Source of the DNA: Proteobacteria bacterium bin106
GTDB lineage: Bacteria > Bdellovibrionota_B > Oligoflexia > Oligoflexales > Bin106
Length of the DNA stretch: 64,000 bases
Direction: 5' to 3'
Assembly (NCBI GenBank): GCA_002238945.1
Contig: MPNI01000011.1
Coordinates: 1 to 64,000 of the forward strand
Both the position numbers and the translations under genes were made by a program. The notes below the pieces were generated by a model. It searched no databases. It worked only from the letters and a program-made list of their open reading frames with translations, and had not been told where the DNA came from. Every line of letters starts with the position of its first letter. The stretch's first letter is position 1. Positions 17,920-26,376 of this stretch are shown piece after piece.

Positions 17920-17938
17920 CTGATCTATCATCAGTTAT
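17916..17938. terminator. Hairpin at the end of obgE
   Basis: ATAACTGAT-CTATC-ATCAGTTAT, a 9-bp perfect stem that includes the obgE stop codon. It sits between obgE (+) and the end of the minus-strand lipoprotein gene, so it could terminate either. No long T run follows. Confidence 0.5.
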
Positions 17939-17968
17939 CATTAAACAGTTATTTAAAATAAAAACACA

Positions 17969-18892
17969 TCAAGGCATAGACTGACAGTTTTTTTCAGGAT
18001 TCATTTGACAAAATGCAACAATATTATTGAATTTTGTCAAATTCAAACTTTGAAGAAGTCCTGCAAATGATATATAAAATATATCATCTATTGGTATATT
18101 ATCTTGAAATTCATTTTGATAACTACCAAGATCTTCAAGAATATCTTGAAGATAATAATACTCAGCGGTATCTTCTTGATTAACTAATTTTGTTAATCTT
18201 TTAAAATCAATATTTTTACGCTTAGAAAAATAACTCTGGTAAGTCTCTGATGAATCTCCACCTGTTTGACTATCTAATATAGCTTTATATCTCTCATTGT
18301 CTTTAGATGTTCTCAAGATATCAACAACACCATAGCCTGCAAGTAATGATGAAAAAATCGTCATAGACCAAGATATCATATGAGCAAATGGTTTCTGATG
18401 ACTTATAAACATGGCTAGTGTAGAACCCATAGCTACTAATGACGTCACAATAGTAAAAGTGCGTCTATTTTTAGCATCAGACTCTAAGTCTTTGATATTT
18501 ACTTTATCCAAATCAATAAATGGTTTCCATTGTTGTTGTACAAAATCTTCAATTTTTGTACTTTGTAGCAATTTTTTTCTAATCGAAAACGGCTTGTTAT
18601 CTTTTTTCATAAAAGCATTAACACAGACATCAGGATAAGCTGAAGGATTTATAAATTCTTTTGATTTGGCACCTTTTGTAAAACACGAATAAAAGGATAT
18701 AGATGACTGATCGTCTTGAGCATCTGCTATCACAAAGTGATTCGAATCATTGTACACAGAGCTAAGATGAGATGTGTCTTGACTCACAGGCATGATAACA
18801 GGCTTACCACAACCAGTGATGGTTATAGCAAAAACTGCAATCCATACAATCCACTTTTCACACATTTTATATCCAAAAATCAAACGTATCAT
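17969..18892 (-). CDS. Putative lipoprotein of unknown function
   Basis: 307 residues. A signal-like stretch WIVWIAVFAITITGC ends at Cys28 in a plausible lipobox; starting at the internal Met10 (18865) would make it Cys19. Two hydrophobic helices lie in the middle (TSLVAMGSTLAMFI and ISWSMTIFSSLLAGYGVV, about 150-195), so it may be an outer- or inner-membrane lipoprotein with a helical hairpin. The C-terminal half is polar with aromatic residues and three Cys near the end. No family is recognised. Its AT-rich codon use is like the other unknown secreted genes here (46304, 56405). Confidence 0.6.
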   Translation of the reverse strand: MIRLIFGYKMCEKWIVWIAVFAITITGCGKPVIMPVSQDTSHLSSVYNDSNHFVIADAQDDQSSISFYSCFTKGAKSKEFINPSAYPDVCVNAFMKKDNKPFSIRKKLLQSTKIEDFVQQQWKPFIDLDKVNIKDLESDAKNRRTFTIVTSLVAMGSTLAMFISHQKPFAHMISWSMTIFSSLLAGYGVVDILRTSKDNERYKAILDSQTGGDSSETYQSYFSKRKNIDFKRLTKLVNQEDTAEYYYLQDILEDLGSYQNEFQDNIPIDDIFYISFAGLLQSLNLTKFNNIVAFCQMNPEKNCQSMP

Positions 18893-19256
18893 TGCTTATA
18901 TATTTATAACTACAATAACATCTATTATAAAAAATATTCTTTGCAAAGCATAGAAAACACAGATACAATACACAAAATAAGTAAATAAATACAATCATAT
19001 AAAATAACACTTTTATGGATCCATATTACAAAATTCAACTACAAAACTTTTATTTTTGCAACCAACCCAATATTGTCATAATACCCATTATAACCTATAC
19101 TAAGATAGATATTACCAGACCTACAATGACAAGAAAAGAAGAGTTATATTTTTGATTTTTTCATATTTTCTACCATCTTCACAAGAGCTCAGATCCACTT
19201 GAGCTTATGACAGCTCTATCATGTTGTTAACTGATCTGCAAAATCTATACCATCAC
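18893..19256. other. Intergenic region upstream of the lipoprotein gene
   Basis: AT-rich, no gene. ATGGATCCAT at about 19014-19023 is a short palindrome. The far end meets the IS remnant. Confidence 0.35.
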
Positions 19257-19546
19257 TTCAAAAAGGCATAAAAAGGACAATCAAGAGGAGATGCAAGCCC
19301 ACTTATTGAAGTATATCGAAGTGTGGTACAACCGCCAGAGACTTCAATCTTGGCTATCAAACTCCGTTTCAATATCGAAAGTCTTATAACCCTTCGGAGA
19401 AAGTTAGTGGTCAAAAACCTCACCCTCTTGATAATCGGGTGGAACAAGGAGCTAAGGACGCCAAAGAGCTGGCCCAGCCCTTTGAAGTAAGTAATATATC
19501 ATATTGAGGCAGTGAATTTAAGCTTGAAGAAAGGTTGCCCATACAT
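19257..19546 (+). mobile_element. Decayed 3' end of the same IS3-family element
   Basis: Matches the last part of OrfB and the right end of the intact element. KYIEVWYNRQRL is followed by a small deletion (CTTCAATCTTGGC against CTCCATTCTTCCCTTGGC) that shifts the frame. The frame then resumes with SYNPSEKVSGQKP and the same 3' untranslated end to GGTTGCCCATACA. No 5' part or start exists. It is a useful guide to the right end of the intact copy. Confidence 0.85.
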
Positions 19547-19616
19547 TAGTGTAATGATGATCCTTGTCCTGTTGTGAAGATAACTGTCGTAAAGATCATA
19601 AGTGCATTCTGATACC

Positions 19617-21011
19617 TTATTGTTGTATTTCTTGAAACTCTAAGTCAACAACTTTAATTTTTACAGAGCCTTCTTGCCATTCTTCTGGAACGCTTGGAGC
19701 AGAAAAAAATTTATTTTTATCGTTTTGCCAAATATAATTGGCTTTCAGTGGAGGACTGTTATTAAACAGTGATTTACTACGAACAGGAGCAACAACTGCT
19801 TCATGTATAGCCTTTCCCTTACTATCAAGAAACTGAAATCTCACTGATAAATCTGAAATGTTGCGAGTGCCCTTATTTTTAACTTTAAACATAATTCCAG
19901 GAACCTTACCATCTAAAAGGCTGTTACGATAACGAGCTGAAACATCATAGATCTTAATATAATTTTTAATATAATTCAGATGCTCTTTGTGGGTCTTATT
20001 GTCAAAATACTCTTCTTTATCATCAGAGACCTCAATATTAGATATCTCAAGTTTAACCTTGCCTACAGCCCACTCACTGGGAACACTTTCTGCAGCAAAA
20101 AATCTACCACGTTTCTGTCGCCAAATAAAGCCAGACTTTAAAGGACTGCTACTTGAAAGAGGATAAAATGCCTCTTCAGAAATAGCCTGGCTTGCTGCGT
20201 CTAAAAACTTCACAGTGACTTTAAGACTATCCACAGTTTTATTGCCAATATTTTTAATTTTAAAAGACAGCCCTGGTACTTTGCCTTTCAATAAGCTTTC
20301 TGTATATTTTGCTTCAACACTATAAATTTTGATATTTTTTTTATAAGATTTACTAAATGCATCTTTTAATGCCAGATTGTCAGACTTTTTCTTTTGAAAT
20401 TTACCTATGGTATTGCTAGACTTAAGAGAAGATATATCACCGGAATTTTTATTGCTTAAGCCAAATGTATCACCGTATTGATTATAGTAAAAATAAAGTG
20501 TAAAAATTGCAGCTACAGATAAAATCAGATAAGTAATTTTATAGACGCCATCATCTTTTTGAAAATTCTTATAAAGAACTATTGCCAAGAATAAAGCACC
20601 AATAGGCAAAAAAGCAGCCCCCCATGTTAGAGAAAACAAGGATGATACTTTATGAGATAAACCTTGTATAATTCCTGATAGCAAAGCGGATTCAGACGAG
20701 CTACCGATGCCGTTAAAAGAGGATTCAAGCTCCAAAAGTGAATACTGATAGTGACCGAAAACACCAGCCGTTGATATGAATATATAGCTACTTAAAATAC
20801 ACGAATCTTTTGTTCTTTGCTTAAAAAGTAAAAATGATAAATATGAAAAAAGAACAATAAATAGTATGGATAAAGAGTGAGAATAATTGAAACCAGCTCT
20901 AAAAAGATTAATATCACCTACTAAAGGTATTTTCACTAGAGGAACCATCCATGACGCAAATGCGTAAATGATACCTAAGACAAAAGGAGTAGGTAAAGTT
21001 TTATTGGACAA
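19617..21011 (-). CDS. Membrane protein with two C-terminal repeats of a beta-rich domain
   Basis: 464 residues. About four or five hydrophobic helices lie in the first 175 residues. Two related domains of about 105 residues follow: IKIYSVEAKYTESLLKGKVP...LSFKIKNIGNKTVDSLKV and IKIYDVSARYRNSLLDGKVP...IMFKVKNKGTRNISDLSV. Each ends in W(R/Q)x(K/N)(R/D)..FF(A/S)..SVP.EW..G.VK. The pattern of an alternating strand, 'KNxGxxxxxxLxV' and a late SVPxEW suggests an immunoglobulin-like sandwich that would sit outside the membrane. The function is unknown. It stands alone, next to IS debris. Confidence 0.65.
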   Translation of the reverse strand: MSNKTLPTPFVLGIIYAFASWMVPLVKIPLVGDINLFRAGFNYSHSLSILFIVLFSYLSFLLFKQRTKDSCILSSYIFISTAGVFGHYQYSLLELESSFNGIGSSSESALLSGIIQGLSHKVSSLFSLTWGAAFLPIGALFLAIVLYKNFQKDDGVYKITYLILSVAAIFTLYFYYNQYGDTFGLSNKNSGDISSLKSSNTIGKFQKKKSDNLALKDAFSKSYKKNIKIYSVEAKYTESLLKGKVPGLSFKIKNIGNKTVDSLKVTVKFLDAASQAISEEAFYPLSSSSPLKSGFIWRQKRGRFFAAESVPSEWAVGKVKLEISNIEVSDDKEEYFDNKTHKEHLNYIKNYIKIYDVSARYRNSLLDGKVPGIMFKVKNKGTRNISDLSVRFQFLDSKGKAIHEAVVAPVRSKSLFNNSPPLKANYIWQNDKNKFFSAPSVPEEWQEGSVKIKVVDLEFQEIQQ

Positions 21012-21448
21012 TATATTTTTCCCTTTTTACTCTCGTATGTGATAAGTGTGATCAGTTATAGTTGCGCGCTCGGATCGCATTGTTAATAACTATGATAAAT
21101 AAGAACGTGCTGATGCTGTCAATATTAACTTCTATCTTGCGCTAACCGTTCTAAACTTCATCGTAGCATATCAAAGAATGTAGAAAAAGGTACTTACATA
21201 GCATTCTCTAAACTCTAGAGGAGAGTAATAAAAAAAGCCTTCTGTCAAAATCAGCTTTTTACTTTAAAGAAATAATCGATTATGTTATATATTTTTTACC
21301 TCTACATTATCACCTACTTACATAAAATGAACGTGCCTCCCATACTTTGTAGCAATCGTCATATAACTTTTGATCTTTAGGTGTAATGACCTTTACCCAA
21401 AAACATAAAAGTTTTTACATACATGATACCCTATAGCATCTATGGTTA
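21012..21448. other. Intergenic region between hemD and the membrane protein gene
   Basis: No gene. A weak stem AAAAAGC/GCTTTTT with a 15-base loop lies at 21232-21260 and may be a poor terminator for the minus-strand haem operon. Confidence 0.3.
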
Positions 21449-22213
21449 TCATTTTCCTTGTGCCATAAGCATAGCTGTTTGTGCTAGTGATGCACAGCTA
21501 GCTTCGGGGCTACATCGAGGTTGAAGGCCGTGTTGTATAAGACAGGCTTCTGTGGTTTTTCCAATAACCACTTGTTTGTATCCTAGACTCAGACCAAGTT
21601 TTTTATATGCCAAAAAAGCTGAAGGGCTAGCAAAAGTGGTGATGATATTATGATCATTAAGTGATATGATTTTTTTATAGCCTTTTTGGCATATATTGTG
21701 ATGTGTTAAGAAGCGATTTTCATAAAGAGTATAGATTTTTACAGCAATACCCTTTTTGCAAAAAACACCTTCGATATCATGTGCAGTGATAAGTGCTTTA
21801 GGATAATACACCGTTGCATGAGTCTTTTTTTGTTCTCTGAGCTTATCAGATATATACAGTGCTAGTTTATAGCTGGTATGAATTTCTGGGTTGTTAACAG
21901 AAAGTACTTGGAAACCATGATCAGAGAGCAAAGTAGTGCTGGTGGTTCCAAAGCATGCAACTTTTATGTTTTTTGCTTGATTTGCTAAGATATGCTTGCA
22001 CATATCTGCTACCACAAAAGGAGAACTTACAAAGACAATATCAGATGCGTTAAGATTGTAAATATCTTCATAAAATTGTTGGCATTGTTGCTTATGTGTA
22101 TACACATAAGTGGTGGGTAAATAAATGACATTTGCTGATGAAAACAAGCGTTCATCTTCTTTACGGTATTGTTTACTGCGTGTCCAGATAATGGCGGGGT
22201 AATGAGTTATCAT
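21449..22213 (-). CDS. hemD: Uroporphyrinogen-III synthase
   Basis: 254 residues from the ATG at 22213 (MITHYPAIIWTRSKQ), which lies 19 bases past the hemC stop; a longer frame overlapping hemC is not believed. The enzyme closes and inverts ring D of hydroxymethylbilane. Sequence identity in this family is low. Supporting features are the two-lobe length, ASDIVFVSSPFVV (family DWVIFTSxNGV), KVACFGTTSTTLL (family AVGxxTAxxL) and TTFASPSAFLAYKKLG (family FTSPSAVxxF) with IGKTTEACL. Its position after hemC makes the call firm. It is the last gene of hemX-hemA-hemC-hemD. Confidence 0.85.
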   Translation of the reverse strand: MITHYPAIIWTRSKQYRKEDERLFSSANVIYLPTTYVYTHKQQCQQFYEDIYNLNASDIVFVSSPFVVADMCKHILANQAKNIKVACFGTTSTTLLSDHGFQVLSVNNPEIHTSYKLALYISDKLREQKKTHATVYYPKALITAHDIEGVFCKKGIAVKIYTLYENRFLTHHNICQKGYKKIISLNDHNIITTFASPSAFLAYKKLGLSLGYKQVVIGKTTEACLIQHGLQPRCSPEASCASLAQTAMLMAQGK

Positions 22214-22232
22214 GTTATATATGTGTGGATAT

Positions 22233-23429
22233 CTACCACGGTGATGGAAGAGAAAGGGTGTTATAAATATTTTGGCTATCTTTTTTTTGAAGTTCTCTAA
22301 GTACCTTTTTTTGGAGTTCTTCAAATGGATTGTATTGTGGGGGGCTTGAAAAAAACAAAGAGGGCCATATACGGGGCTGAGATTGAATTTGGTTCCATAC
22401 CTGCAAACAGTTCGCATTTTCCACTGACTGATAGCGTAGTGTTTGACCTTGAAGATTACATATGACCGCCTGTACCTTTAACTGATCTTTTTTACCCATA
22501 GAGGCATAACAGCCAAAGGGTAACATACAATGTCCTCCAAGAGCTTTTACAATCATTCTTTCAAGAAACACACATAACCAGGTGTTTTGGCAAGTGAGTT
22601 GAGAGCGTAGAGTGAAAAAATGGCTAAAATCTTTTTTTGCCTCAAGAGCCATAACTGCCTGTCCAGGTGAGGGAACAAACCAATTTTTATCTAAAGCAAA
22701 CATATAAAAATTACGAAGTTGATGACGCAATGATGATGAACAAAAGCCTAATCTTACCAGTGATGCAGCTGACAGAATAAGTCCATCACGATGTGTATGA
22801 TCCATAACTTTTTGTAATCGTGTATCCACATTCCCTCGAATGGCTACACATTCTACAGCTTGGGAGGCTTCTTTAAGAAGTCCCTGTCTTCTTAAAGAAG
22901 ATGTGGCAATGGTTGTGTTAGCAAGAGAGCAAAGATCACGGGCATAGAGTAAGTGATGAGGCAGGTTACGAGCTAAAAGAGGTGTGTTTTTGGCAACCTG
23001 GGATTTTTTAATAAGCAGAACATCTGCTGCCATATTACGCCCAAGAACAGCCATAATATCAAGATGCAAACCTGAACTCTGCAATGGAAGATCTTTAAGA
23101 CTATGAATCCCTATATCAGCTTCGCCATTTTCTACAGCTTGTGAGATAGCAGCAACAAAGGCGCCCTTAGCTCCGAAACTAGCTCCGAAACTAGCTCCGA
23201 AACTAGCTCCAAAATGAACTCCCGAGTTAGCTTGCACATGTTTGCTAGCTGATGAAAGACGAGCTAAATCAGCGAGTTGCATATCAGGATGTAGATCTGA
23301 TGCGGCTTTGATGATCTTAAGACGTGAGCTGTAGCCTAATATGGCTAGCTGTCTTTGTACGTACTGTGCTTGCCATAGAGCTAAAGGAGAACCACGAGTA
23401 GCAAGAATAAGCGGCTTTGGTTTTGTCAT
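22233..23429 (-). CDS. hemC: Porphobilinogen deaminase with an internal repeat insertion
   Basis: 398 residues, longer than the usual 310 or so. It polymerises four porphobilinogens to hydroxymethylbilane. Motifs: LILATRGSPLALWQA at the start, IHSLKDLP (catalytic Asp neighbourhood), IATSSLRRQGLL and AIRGNVDTRLQKV (substrate-binding Arg), PSPGQAVMALEA, and LGGHCMLPFGCYA with the dipyrromethane-carrying Cys. Between LARLSSAS and KGAFVAAISQ, where the family has a short GGKGLFxKE loop, there is a Gly/Ala/Ser/Phe insertion with GASF repeated, made by a 12-bp DNA repeat. The C-terminal domain is also extended. hemA lies 37 bases upstream on the same strand. Confidence 0.93.
   Translation of the reverse strand: MTKPKPLILATRGSPLALWQAQYVQRQLAILGYSSRLKIIKAASDLHPDMQLADLARLSSASKHVQANSGVHFGASFGASFGASFGAKGAFVAAISQAVENGEADIGIHSLKDLPLQSSGLHLDIMAVLGRNMAADVLLIKKSQVAKNTPLLARNLPHHLLYARDLCSLANTTIATSSLRRQGLLKEASQAVECVAIRGNVDTRLQKVMDHTHRDGLILSAASLVRLGFCSSSLRHQLRNFYMFALDKNWFVPSPGQAVMALEAKKDFSHFFTLRSQLTCQNTWLCVFLERMIVKALGGHCMLPFGCYASMGKKDQLKVQAVICNLQGQTLRYQSVENANCLQVWNQIQSQPRIWPSLFFSSPPQYNPFEELQKKVLRELQKKDSQNIYNTLSLPSPW
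23169..23216. repeat. 12-bp in-frame tandem repeat inside hemC
   Basis: AGCTCCGAAACT three times perfectly, followed by AGCTCCAAAATG. On the minus strand it encodes repeats of Gly-Ala-Ser-Phe. The 12-bp unit keeps the frame. Confidence 0.95.
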
Positions 23430-23466
23430 AGCTTTTTAAAATAATATTAAAAGATATGGATCTGTC

Positions 23467-24900
23467 TTATGGGACAGAGCGTAGCGTAGGACGCTGTGTT
23501 TTGCGATGATCTGAAAGCTTATGAACATGACGAGACGTTGCTTGTTGAGCTGCGTGTTTGGCAAGCACTGTTTGAGCAGAAAGGTGTGAAAGGTCTTGAT
23601 GAGGGTCTTGTTCTTTGAGACTTTTTGCTAAAGAGGCGGTCAATTTACGTTGAATGGATACAGCAAGTCTTTTGAGATGAGGATAATGTGATGGCTCAAA
23701 AACATGCTTTTGGGCGGTTTTTTGGACCTCTTCTTGAACAATACCACACACCGTTTGATCAAAAGCTTTAAGTATGGATCTGTATGGCCACTGTGATAGC
23801 CAGCGAGCAAATGACTGAGTTGCTGCTTCAATATAGGGAGCAGCTTGTTTACAGGCTTCTTTACGTTCTTGGTGATTCATAGCTACCACTTGTTCAAGAT
23901 CATCCACATGAAAAAGATACACATCGTTAAGAGAAGAACATGCAGGATCGATATTACGCGGCATAGATAGATCACATAAATAAAGGGAGGTTTTACCTAA
24001 ATGAGCCCTCTCTTGATGACAATGCTGGAGGGTGTGGGAATGAATGAGGTAATGATGTGCATTGGTAGCACAAATCACAATGTCAGCTTCTTTTAAGACA
24101 TCAGGTAGTGCCAAAAGAGGTGCTGTTTTACCTTGAGGATAGGGGGTGATAAGTTCTTGAGCTTTGCTTTCGTTACGATTAACCACGGTTATGGAACGCG
24201 GACGGTATGTGGAAGCATAATGACAACACAGACGAGCCATATGCCCTGCTCCCACAATCACCATATGGGTTTCATTAAGATCACAGTAGATGGTTTTTGC
24301 TAGATCAAGAGCCGTATGAGCAAGTGATACCGTTTTAGAACCAATATGCGTGAATGTGCGGATTTTCTTAGAAGTAGCTAACGATACCTCAGCTAACCTA
24401 CCAAGTACTGCATGTAACGTTCCAGCTTTACGGGCATGCTGAAGGCTTTGTTTAAATTGTGCAATAATCTGTGTTTCTCCAACAACACATGAAGCCAGAC
24501 TAGCAACAATATTCATCATATGACGTGCAGCATTGATATGAGAGTAGCTGTAGGAGTATTTATGCCATGTGGAAAGATCTATTCCCTTATTTTGAAGACA
24601 AAAACAACTGCTAAACACTTTCAGTGCTAAACGCCTATAATCATGATCATCCAAAGCAGCAGTACTTGATGCAGCTCCATGAGAGATCATCGGTTGATAC
24701 ATAACAGCAAACATTTCTACACGGTGACAAGTTTGAAGAATCAACAGTTCTTTGAGATCCCATTGCTTTGCCACCTCTTTCAGACGTGCTTCCATGGAAA
24801 AGGTCTCAATATAGAGCTTTTCGCGAAAAGCTATAGGAGAGGACTGAAAATTCACTCCCCCATGAAAAATCACTGGTTGTGTTGAATGATGTGTGTTCAT
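23467..24900 (-). CDS. hemA: Glutamyl-tRNA reductase
   Basis: 477 residues. It reduces glutamyl-tRNA(Glu) to glutamate-1-semialdehyde, the entry to the C5 tetrapyrrole route. Motifs: SPIAFREKL at the start, the catalytic Cys in LILQTCHRVEMFA, VVGETQIIAQFKQ, GSKTVSLAHTALDLAK, the NADPH-binding VIVGAGHMARLCCHY, TVVNRNESKAQEL and LCDLSMPRNIDP. The C-terminal dimerisation helix region is somewhat extended and ends in a basic tail. It is second in the hemX-hemA-hemC-hemD order, with a 359-bp repeat-rich gap before it that may carry its own promoter. Confidence 0.95.
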   Translation of the reverse strand: MNTHHSTQPVIFHGGVNFQSSPIAFREKLYIETFSMEARLKEVAKQWDLKELLILQTCHRVEMFAVMYQPMISHGAASSTAALDDHDYRRLALKVFSSCFCLQNKGIDLSTWHKYSYSYSHINAARHMMNIVASLASCVVGETQIIAQFKQSLQHARKAGTLHAVLGRLAEVSLATSKKIRTFTHIGSKTVSLAHTALDLAKTIYCDLNETHMVIVGAGHMARLCCHYASTYRPRSITVVNRNESKAQELITPYPQGKTAPLLALPDVLKEADIVICATNAHHYLIHSHTLQHCHQERAHLGKTSLYLCDLSMPRNIDPACSSLNDVYLFHVDDLEQVVAMNHQERKEACKQAAPYIEAATQSFARWLSQWPYRSILKAFDQTVCGIVQEEVQKTAQKHVFEPSHYPHLKRLAVSIQRKLTASLAKSLKEQDPHQDLSHLSAQTVLAKHAAQQATSRHVHKLSDHRKTQRPTLRSVP

Positions 24901-25062
24901 GGAATGTTTGATATATACATAGAAATGAGGATATTGTATCTGTTAGGGATACTACAGACATAACAACAGGTTATGTGAATCATGACAAACGATTGATTTA
25001 TGCTACTGCGTCATACTCTCTACTACGTCATACTCTGCTGCGTCTGCTGATTTTATATTTTA

Positions 25063-25095
25063 TTTATATTCCATTTATATTCCATTTATATTCCA
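25063..25095. repeat. 11-bp tandem repeat (TTTATATTCCA, 3 copies)
   Basis: Three perfect adjacent copies, followed at about 25097 by a short ACTC run. Non-coding spacer of the haem gene cluster. Confidence 0.95.
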
Positions 25096-25181
25096 TACTC
25101 ACTCACTCACTCACAATCACACTCACCCATTCATGTACAACACACATGATGTCATGTCAGAAAAAAGCTATGGGTTACAAA

Positions 25182-25221
25182 CACATCAGCTCACATCAGC
25201 TCACATCAGCTCACATCAGCT
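25182..25221. repeat. 10-bp tandem repeat (CACATCAGCT, 4 copies)
   Basis: Four perfect adjacent copies, ending 38 bases before the end of hemX. Confidence 0.95.
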
Positions 25222-25259
25222 ACGGATAACATCTCTATTATAAGCTATACCATGGCTCA

Positions 25260-26168
25260 TCAAAACGCTATGAGAATACCAAAAAACACCACAGTAAACC
25301 ATAAAAATCCCCATACACACAACTTAGCTAACCGCTGTTGACTAACCTGTTGTCTGTTTTTAAGAATAATCACATACACATAATAGCACCACACGCCCAC
25401 GGACCATAAAACTTTGGCTTTTAAAAAAGGCAAAAGAGGAGAAGGTAAAGTGGTGGCATAATACAATCCTGAAATCAAAGCTACAGAAAAGCTAACCAGT
25501 CCCACATAAAGACTTGTGGAAAGCATATGATGGAGTTTTTGAAGGGAAGGAACCGCTGAAGTTAAAGCACTGATGAAATGTTTGTGCTTAAGGTGATGTT
25601 GCTTCCATAAAATCAACGCTGATATCACACATGATAAAATCGAAAGGGCCTGGCCAAATGCAGCTGAAAATATATGAACATTGCCTAATATATTCAATGG
25701 TGAGGCAGGCATAAAAACTGCGCTGTAGTATGTAATGATATCCCAGCAGATCAGCAATATGCATATGGGAGGAAGGAGTAAAATGGTGGCGTATAGACGG
25801 AGTTTTCCATAGCTAATAAGAGTGAATAGGGAAAGAATACAACTCACCACCAGTGCCCATGAAGGCAATGTGTTTTGGCTGTATAACTTATAAAGGCATA
25901 ATCCGAGCAAACTCAACCCAGCAATAGCTATACAGATCAGTGCCGCAACACGTCTCCAACTAGCCAAATGATACACATGAGATGAGTAAGCCGAATAGAA
26001 AGGTTGCAGTACCCCTGCTAAGATACGATGCTGCTGTGTGGGTTTTTTCTTCTTTTGAGAGTTAGCGTGACGACTCAGTTGATGGCTACTTTGTTTGTGC
26101 AAAGAGAGCAAAACAGCAAAAATAAGAAAACATAAACTGGTTGCAACAAAGTAAGAGTAAGGGTTCAC
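25260..26168 (-). CDS. hemX: HemX/CcsA-like membrane protein
   Basis: 302 residues with about eight hydrophobic helices. The C-terminal half follows the cytochrome c assembly (CcsA/HemX) pattern: NVHIFSAAFGQALSILSCV, with a His that may contact haem, ILWKQHHLKHK, LQKLHHMLSTSLYVGLVSF, and a second His/Lys-containing helix pair near the end. In Bacillus, HemX next to hemA lowers the amount of glutamyl-tRNA reductase. The position directly before hemA here supports the same role, inferred rather than shown. The start is GTG at 26168; no in-frame ATG is better placed. Confidence 0.75.
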   Translation of the reverse strand: MNPYSYFVATSLCFLIFAVLLSLHKQSSHQLSRHANSQKKKKPTQQHRILAGVLQPFYSAYSSHVYHLASWRRVAALICIAIAGLSLLGLCLYKLYSQNTLPSWALVVSCILSLFTLISYGKLRLYATILLLPPICILLICWDIITYYSAVFMPASPLNILGNVHIFSAAFGQALSILSCVISALILWKQHHLKHKHFISALTSAVPSLQKLHHMLSTSLYVGLVSFSVALISGLYYATTLPSPLLPFLKAKVLWSVGVWCYYVYVIILKNRQQVSQQRLAKLCVWGFLWFTVVFFGILIAF

Positions 26169-26376
26169 ATGTATGGTTTTGTGATATGTGGAAGGTAATT
26201 GGAAAATAACAACAATTTATAAATAGACTATAGTATTCCACCCAGACCTCTCTTAGAGTAACGTGTTAGAGAGGCTGTTGTCTATGACATTTCTAAATAA
26301 CAACCCCACCATCAAAGCATGCGCAGTAAGACGTCTTGTTTTGAATAGATATGATCAACAGAGGATATATTAGGTT

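Larger units (their letters stand above)
24901..25259. other. Repeat-rich spacer between hemX and hemA
   Basis: It holds TTTATATTCCA three times (25063-25095), then ACTC about four times, and CACATCAGCT four times (25182-25221). A frame of 84 codons across it is made of these repeats and is not taken as a gene. Promoter position is not visible. Confidence 0.6.

Noticed and set aside
22214-22417. N-terminal extension of hemD overlapping hemC
   Set aside because: It would overlap hemC by nearly 190 bases, while an ATG at 22213 gives the normal family start and length.
24975-25229. An 84-codon frame in the hemX-hemA spacer
   Set aside because: It is made mostly of the TTTATATTCCA, ACTC and CACATCAGCT repeats.
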